This document shows, in pieces, positions 15,169 through 20,844 of a stretch of 20,844 nt of DNA (the first letter of the stretch is position 1; each line of letters begins with the position of its first letter). The notes beneath the pieces were generated by a model. That model did not search any database and was not told the origin of the DNA. It saw only the letters and a list, made by a program, of their open reading frames with translations. The position numbers and the translations under genes were made by a program. The stretch lies in assembly GCA_016946835.1 (NCBI GenBank), contig JACVTC010000522.1, forward strand, positions 1-20,844. Reading direction: 5' to 3'. Source of the stretch: Neocallimastix lanati (nom. inval.) (Eukaryota; Neocallimastigomycota; Neocallimastigomycetes; Neocallimastigales; Neocallimastigaceae).

Positions 15169-15375
15169 ATGAATTTAAAAATTTTGTTCAATTTCACTAA
15201 TATACTAATGTATAGGATCGCTAATATGTTTCATGTCAAAGATCTAATTGAGTTGTATAATTTGACCAGAAATTTTTTACTACACTATTTAAACTCTAAT
15301 ACTATTATTTCTAATACTAGTATATATATTTTAAACTTTATATTCAATTTTTACTTAGGTAAAAATAATTTTTAA
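15169..15375 (+). pseudogene. Unrecognised 68-codon frame in a more complex island
   Basis: I do not recognise this product. The frame is rich in Asn, Leu, Ile and Phe (FHVKDLIELYNLTRNFLLHY in the middle) and ends in an AT tail after a donor-like GTAAAA at 15359. It lies in ~0.85 kb that is less repetitive than its surroundings. Further open pieces follow on the same strand: about 15460-15510, about 15575-15702 (KFLIPKIINPIISNINNFYH) and 15861-15989 (MNFKKPLFKLNIQLYHKSLR). I could not join all of them in phase. It may be an AT-drifted gene or transposon relic, a small spliced gene, or chance. Confidence 0.25.
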
Positions 15376-16255
15376 TAAAATTTGTTGTATTTTTTTTTAC
15401 TTGTTTGTTCATTTCAATATTTATTTTTTTTCTTTTTCTATTTTTTTTGTGCTATTTTAGTCTATTCTTAAAGAGGACATGCTTTAAAGATTCTCACTTG
15501 TTATATATATAATAATAAAAAAATTTGGGTATAAATCCATTTTACTTAATTCTTAATTATTTATATTAATATTAATTAGTAGCAAGTATAGAGCATTAAA
15601 TAATTTTAATATAAAATTTTTAATTCCAAAAATTATTAACCCAATTATAAGCAATATTAATAATTTTTACCATCAATTTATGATAAATTCAAAATTCAAG
15701 TAAAAAATAAAATTAAAATTAAAAATAAAAAAAAATAAATAATGTATGTAATGTGCATAGTAATATATTTAATTATATACTGAAAATTATTTTTTTAAAA
15801 ATATGTATATATAATTATTAAAAAATAAAATGAAATTTCATCATTAATTTATTTCAAAAATGAATTTCAAAAAACCACTATTTAAATTAAATATTCAATT
15901 ATATCATAAATCGTTAAGGATTCTAATAACGATAGTCCTAAATAGGATCCATAATATAAGAAGTTATATCAATAAACTTATAATTTAATTTTTAAAATTT
16001 GAAATGTTAATTTTAAAATTTAAATTGAAGAATATATTTAATAATATTGAAATTGAATAATAATAATAATTATAATAATAATAATAAAAAAAGTATTAAT
16101 ATCATATACTGAAATGTATATAAATTACTCAATTAGTTTTATACCAATTCTAATAATATTATTATTTTCTATTTTAATTAAAATCATTTTCATAATAAAA
16201 TTAAAATGGCTTCTAAAATGATATTAATATAATAGATTTCTTCAAATGAAATTTA

Positions 16256-16260
<5 letters not shown>

Positions 16261-16303
<43 letters not shown>
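16261..16303. repeat. A43 homopolymer
   Basis: An uninterrupted run of 43 A, followed by CGTATTT. Confidence 0.95.
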
Positions 16304-16304
<1 letters not shown>

Positions 16305-16743
16305 GTATTTTAATTTAATTTTTTAGTAAAGAAGTATCGCTCTCGATATTTAATAATACTTATTATTTTTTTTTATTTATCTTATAAATTTTATTATTAA
16401 CAAAAATTTAAATGTAATTCCATTTTAAAAATTTTAATCAATTATATTTTTTTCATTTTTTCATACTGCAATACTAATTATATATGGCTATGGAATATTC
16501 CATTTTTAATAAAAAAAAATAAAAAAAAATATAATACATAATGTAATTTATACTATGAAAATAACATTTCTTATATCTGATAAAAAGTTCCTATTTATAT
16601 ATAGTAATTAGCTTTTATATATACTGTTAAACTATTATATAATTAACTTAAAAAAAAAAATTACTGAGTAATAATAATATAATAACAGAATTTCATTAAG
16701 AAAATTTATAACTTGTATTTTATGAAAAAGTACTTTTTTTCAT

Positions 16744-16797
16744 ATAAATATAAATAGATATCATTTTTGTATAAATATAAATAGATATCTTTTTTGT
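16744..16797. repeat. 27-bp tandem duplication
   Basis: Two adjacent 27-bp copies (16744-16770, 16771-16797), each containing AAATATAAATAGATATC, differ at one base. A recent local duplication is the simplest explanation. Confidence 0.9.
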
Positions 16798-17579
16798 AAT
16801 ACACGCTACTTTTTTTTTTTTTTGTTTTTTTTTTTTGTTTTTTTGTTTTTTGTATTATTATTAATTATGAAAAAACTTAATTAATTATATATTTTTCGGA
16901 AAATACACAAATAAATAAAATAATATATAAAATATATTATTTTTCTTTTTCTATAATAATTTTTATTATTATTATGAAATTTAAGTTTTCAACCATTATA
17001 TAAATATTTAATGCTAAAATCATTTTTTTTTTTTTTTTAACTAATAACAATTAAAATTTAGATTTTTAATTGTAGGTACATTTAACCAATAATATGATTT
17101 TATCGTAATTAAAATACAAAATAAATTGTTATTATTTTTCCTCTTATCTTCTTTAGTATACAATACCAAAAAAAAAAAAAAAAAAATATTAATATTTGGA
17201 TTAAAATATATTTTAGAAATAATATATATTAATATTTTATTATATCTAATCTTTATATAATTAACGGATTAAAAAAAGAAATTTTAATTAGTTTTTTAAT
17301 TATTATTAATTCTTAATTTATAATATCATTCACAACGTTATTATATTATTATATTATATAATTTAGTTTCTTTTTCTTTTTCTTTTTTTTTTATTTTGTG
17401 ATATTATTAATATATTTTTATTATTTATATTCTATAAAATTATTTAGCAATATTATTAATTAATTTGATATAATTTCTTAATACTTTATATTACTAATTA
17501 ATATTTGGATAATTATCATACTATTCTGTATCAATAAATTAAATATTAAAAAAAATTTTTTTTTTTTAATTATGTATAT

Positions 17580-17634
17580 TATATAATGTATTAATAATAA
17601 ATTTGTAGAAAATTTATTATTAATACATTATATA
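17580..17634. repeat. Perfect 25-bp inverted repeat with 5-nt loop
   Basis: The arms 17580-17604 and 17610-17634 are exact reverse complements around the loop GTAGA. The arm includes TAATGTATTAATAATAAATT. As RNA or single-stranded DNA this would form a 25-bp hairpin. No flanking gene explains it. Confidence 0.95.
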
Positions 17635-17874
17635 GGAATTTATAAAAAATTTGTATGGATGTAATTTCCTTTCAATCTCTATTAAAATAAAAAAGAAATA
17701 AATATTTCAATATTATCATAAAAAATATATATACATATTATTAATATTTCTAAATGATTTAATAATAAAAAATAATAAAAATATATAAATATCCCAATAT
17801 TTATATAATAATAGTATTTCTTTCATATTTAAAGGTAAAAAGGTACATATTCTAAAATTAAAATATTATACATA

Positions 17875-17952
17875 AACATTTCTATTAGAATTTATTTAGC
17901 TTCATTTTAAAAGAACATTTCTATTAGAATTTATTTAGCTTCATTTTAAAAG
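17875..17952. repeat. Perfect 39-bp tandem duplication
   Basis: Copies 17875-17913 and 17914-17952 are identical (AACATTTCTATTAGAATTTA at the start, CATTTTAAAAG at the end). The unit is non-simple sequence, so this is a real segment duplication and not microsatellite growth. Confidence 0.95.
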
Positions 17953-17978
17953 AAAAAAAAAAAAGTAAAAATAAATAA

Positions 17979-18010
<32 letters not shown>

Positions 18011-18370
18011 AATAATATAGAAGCTATTTTTTTATAATTAAACTTTCAAAAAGGAATTATTATAAATAGATAATGTATTAATATTTTAAAAAATTATTCA
18101 TATTTTTTTTTTTTTTTATTTTTGATATAATTAATCCTTAAATAAAAAAATAATAGCTTTTTATGAGTTTTAAATGATTTAATATAAAAAAAAAGTTTGA
18201 TATTATAAAAATATATGACTTTTTAAAACCTTTTTATATGTTTATTAAATATTTATTTTGTTTTCTTCTTTTTTTTCATAATTCTAAAATTTTAATAAAA
18301 AATTTACATTTCAAAATTAATCAATTTTATATGAAAGATTTTAGGTTTGTATTATTAATAAAAAAGAATA

Positions 18371-18375
<5 letters not shown>

Positions 18376-18430
<55 letters not shown>
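18376..18430. repeat. A55 homopolymer
   Basis: The longest mononucleotide run in the window, upstream of the ferredoxin gene. A second run, A29, lies at 18498-18526. Confidence 0.95.
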
Positions 18431-18434
<4 letters not shown>

Positions 18435-18491
18435 TAATAATAATAGTAATAATAATAATTACTTCAAATTTATTATAAAAATATGAAAAAT

Positions 18492-18528
<37 letters not shown>

Positions 18529-18695
18529 AACCTTTATAAATTATACCTTTTAAATATATATATATATATATTTTTTTTTTTGTTATATATTATTTTAAAT
18601 ATTTTTTTTAATAATGTATTATATTATTATTATAATTTATTTTATATTAATTTTTTTTAGCATACACTAATATAAAAAATAAAAAAAAAAAGAAA

Positions 18696-18966
18696 ATGAG
18701 TCTATCAAAATTATTTTTAAATTCATCCCTAAGATATTCATTAAATACATTTAATTGTTTGAATGAAATAAAATTACCAATAAGAAATGTATTTACTAAA
18801 CAACAAAATATATCTAATTTAAATAGAATTCAATTAGCCAATTTCTCAAATTCAAATATCTTAAAAAGTATAATTATATTAACAATTGAATAAAATGAAT
18901 ATTAATTTACTTATTTAAAATTCTGTATTCTAATATACTTTTCTCAAAAATAATAATAAAAAAACA

Positions 18967-19012
<46 letters not shown>

Positions 19013-19523
19013 GTTTATATGTTTATATGTTTATATAATATTGTAAAACTTTCAATAATAATAACAACAGACCAAGAATCTTCGTAAGTTTTTAGTTTAA
19101 TAATATTATGAAATATTTATGTAATTTATATAATTAATGTAATTTTAAAGATGTAAAATTCATCAATTAATTTTATTTTCTATTTTAAATGAAATATGTT
19201 ATATTATTATATATATAATTCATAGACCCGGTAAAAATGAAAATGGTATAAATATAACATTCGTTTGTGACGGGAAAAAAAAAACAGTAAAAGCAAGAAA
19301 AGGTGCCACAATTTTAGATGTTACTCGTGAAAACGATATATTATTAGAAGGTATAATTAAAATAATAATAATAATAATTGAATAAATAATTAAATAATAA
19401 ATAATACATAAACTATTACGTTTTTATTGATTAATAAAGAACAATGATAATAATAATAATAGTAATAAATGTTTAATGTATTTTATTTGTATATGAATAT
19501 AAATAATTAATATATTATATACG

Positions 19524-19557
<34 letters not shown>

Positions 19558-20258
19558 GGTGCATGCGAAGGTTCATGTGGTAAGCATATATATATAATAT
19601 AATTATTCAAAAGATAATATACTATATCAAGATACAGTTTTATCAATGACCATTATAAATTCAAATGAATCATAATGAACAATATAAATAATAATTATTA
19701 TATGTATTTAAAAAAAAAAAAAAAAAAAAAAAAAATATTAAAGCTTGTTCCACTTGCCATGTAATTATTGATCCTAAGTTCTATTCAAAATTGGAAGAAC
19801 CATCAGAAGATGAAGAAGATTTACTTGAATTGGCTTTTGGTTTAACTGATACGTAAATATTATATTTGAATACGAATTATTATAAATAAATTAAAGTATA
19901 TATATATTAAAAACAATAAGAATAGAATAAAAATAATAATAAAAAATAAAAATAAAAATAAATTTTAATATTTTTAAATTAATAATAATAATAATAAAAA
20001 TATATATTATTTTAAAATAGTTCACGTTTAGGTTGTCAAGTACGTGTAAATGAAAAAATGAATGGGATGACTGTTACTATTCCATCTGCAACAAGAAATA
20101 TGGCTGTAGATGGGTAAGAAATTATATATTAAATATTTAAATATATATATATATATACACATATTATTACGATTATTCTAACAAAATTTAATATTTAAAT
20201 AATTATTATTAATAATAATAAAAATAACAATAACAGTTACAAACCAAAACCACATTAA
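18696..20258 (+). CDS. YAH1: Organelle [2Fe-2S] ferredoxin, adrenodoxin type (Yah1/FDX2-like), seven exons
   Basis: Exons 18696-18867, 19071-19083, 19226-19350, 19559-19579, 19744-19852, 20021-20113 and 20237-20258 join in perfect phase at GT-AG introns to 184 codons plus TAA. Residues 1 to ~58 are rich in Ser, Asn, Leu, Lys and Arg with one acidic residue, as expected for a mitochondrial or hydrogenosomal import signal. The ferredoxin fold follows: [18 protein letters not shown], the loop C106-x5-C112-x2-C115, then [24 protein letters not shown] with Cys152, [10 protein letters not shown] and a YKPKPH end. Those four Cys bind the cluster; Cys110 is an extra one, also present in yeast Yah1. 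The family passes electrons from ferredoxin reductase to iron-sulfur cluster assembly in the matrix. The C-terminal (V)DG-x-x-PKPH resembles FDX2. Family assignment is very secure; the exact organelle is inferred. Confidence 0.96.
18968..19040. repeat. (TA)n and TATATGTT repeats in ferredoxin intron 1
   Basis: A ~17-copy TA tract is followed by about three TATATGTT units, all within the 203-nt first intron. Confidence 0.9.
19071..19083 (+). other. 13-nt microexon (exon 2) of the ferredoxin gene
   Basis: ACCAAGAATCTTC is preceded by AACAG and followed by the strong donor GTAAGT. It is the first AG after a long AG-free stretch. Joined between exon 1 (phase 1) and exon 3 it gives Asn-Gln-Glu-Ser-Ser; skipping it shifts the frame and meets TAA within nine codons. 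It lies between the presequence and the ferredoxin fold. Confidence 0.88.
19559..19579 (+). other. 21-nt exon (exon 4) holding the first cluster cysteine
   Basis: This exon supplies Gly-Ala-Cys-Glu-Gly-Ser-Cys, including cluster ligand Cys106, while Cys112 and Cys115 come from the next exon. The acceptor follows an (ATA)n tract ending AAAAG; the donor is GTAAGC. The phases on both sides match exactly. Confidence 0.92.
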
Positions 20259-20498
20259 ACATATAAAAAATTTAAATTAAAAAAAAAAAAAAAAAAAAAA
20301 ATAAATAAAAATAAAAAAGATAAAAAAAAAAAAATAAAAATAAAAAAAAAAAATTAAATAGCTAATAAATTATTAGATAAAATACTAATAATTTGAATAA
20401 TAAAAATTACATATAACAAAAAATAGCATATATATATAAATTTTCATCATTATATACATATATATTATACTTCATTTTTATATTAAGTTCTTATTTAT

Positions 20499-20535
<37 letters not shown>

Positions 20536-20686
20536 CATTGAATATTTTATGAATGAATAGTAATAATATAAAAATAAAATTTAAACCATGTATTTAAATG
20601 ATTAATAAAATTAATAATATTTAAATTAAAATAAATATATATATAATATTCAAGTAAATAATTAAATAAAAAAAATAGAATTAAAA
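20259..20686. other. Ferredoxin 3' flank, gene-free
   Basis: Only A-rich and T-rich sequence is visible: an A run near 20280-20301 that may lie in the 3' UTR, and T36 at 20500-20535. No second gene or clear poly(A) signal can be singled out, since AATAAA-like strings are everywhere. Confidence 0.7.
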
Positions 20687-20844
20687 ATATTATAATTAAT
20701 AATAATTATTAGTATTAGTATTAGTATTAGTATTATTTATTTTAATTTTTTTTTTAAACTATTTTATATTTATTTTAAAAAAAAAAATTAAAATAAATAA
20801 TACTAATATAATACTAATACTATAATTATTATTAATTATAATAT
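20687..20844. repeat. ~70-nt inverted repeat reaching the window end
   Basis: The left arm, about 20687-20758, and the right arm, about 20774-20844, are reverse complements apart from a few indels in a TAGTAT repeat. They are separated by ~15 nt. The left arm carries four TTAGTA units, the right arm fewer. The outermost bases of the right arm are the last bases of the window. It may be a hairpin element, one end of a larger palindrome, or an assembly end artefact. Confidence 0.85.

Larger units (their letters stand above)
12740..18695. other. ~6-kb gene-poor AT-rich region
   Basis: No convincing gene is seen on either strand. Contents: A50 at 12767-12816, a TATAA pentanucleotide array at about 12944-12980, A40 at 13017-13056, A37 at 14398-14434, the ATTATTT array, a weak island of short frames at 15.17-15.99 kb, A43 at 16261-16303, short tandem duplications near 16744 and 17875, a perfect hairpin at 17580-17634, an AAAT tract near 17970-18007, and A55 and A29 before the ferredoxin gene. 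The rest (about 13.06-14.40, 16.30-17.57 and 18.0-18.37 kb) is unstructured AT-rich sequence. It separates two divergently transcribed genes (C48 on minus, ferredoxin on plus), so promoters of both lie at its ends. Confidence 0.8.

Noticed and set aside
18238-18486. 82-codon plus-strand frame
   Set aside because: Much of it is a poly-Lys run from A55 and Asn from an AAT repeat; no sign of a real protein.

Overview
The window is nuclear DNA of a eukaryote with extreme A+T content. Genes are islands of mixed codons split by short AT introns, separated by long poly(A)/poly(T) runs and ATT/TTA/TTTA microsatellites. The best guess is an anaerobic gut fungus (Neocallimastigomycota). Reasons are the many introns in small genes, Asn/Lys/Ser-rich proteins, an NT-C2 protein, Ty1/copia and LINE elements, and an adrenodoxin-type ferredoxin with an organelle presequence. 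Dictyostelium-like genomes are also this AT-rich, but seven exons in a 555-nt CDS fits a chytrid-like fungus better. The organism is an inference; no marker gene proves it.

Layout, left to right. (1) 1-980: the 3' end of a Ty1/copia retrotransposon (end of reverse transcriptase plus RNase H), a polypurine tract and a probable 3' LTR, then a (TTA)n tract. (2) 2822-4611, plus strand: a six-exon NT-C2 (EEIG1/EHBP1-type N-terminal C2) gene with an apparent one-base frameshift in exon 5. (3) 5811-7140, minus strand: a 5'-truncated LINE with 3' poly(A) and near-perfect 13/14-bp target-site duplications. (4) 8073-12739, minus strand: a proposed six-exon gene of about 1,103 aa, with a long low-complexity N-terminal part and a C-terminal C48 (Ulp1/SENP-like) fold that appears to lack the catalytic His and Gln. 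(5) About 12.74-18.69 kb: a gene-poor region with long poly(A) runs, a 460-bp heptanucleotide array, a weak island of short reading frames (15.17-15.99 kb), a perfect 25-bp hairpin and a 39-bp tandem duplication. (6) 18696-20258, plus strand: a complete seven-exon [2Fe-2S] ferredoxin gene (Yah1/FDX2 type) with 13-nt and 21-nt exons. (7) 20687-20844: a near-perfect inverted repeat running to the window end.

The genes do not form a pathway. They are single-copy housekeeping or regulatory genes with retroelement insertions between them. I saw no tRNA, rRNA or CRISPR array, and no gene cluster suggesting a new multi-gene system. The most interesting points are the microexons of the ferredoxin gene, the degenerate C48 protein, the TSD-bounded dead LINE, the possible frameshift in the NT-C2 gene, and the palindrome at the right edge.
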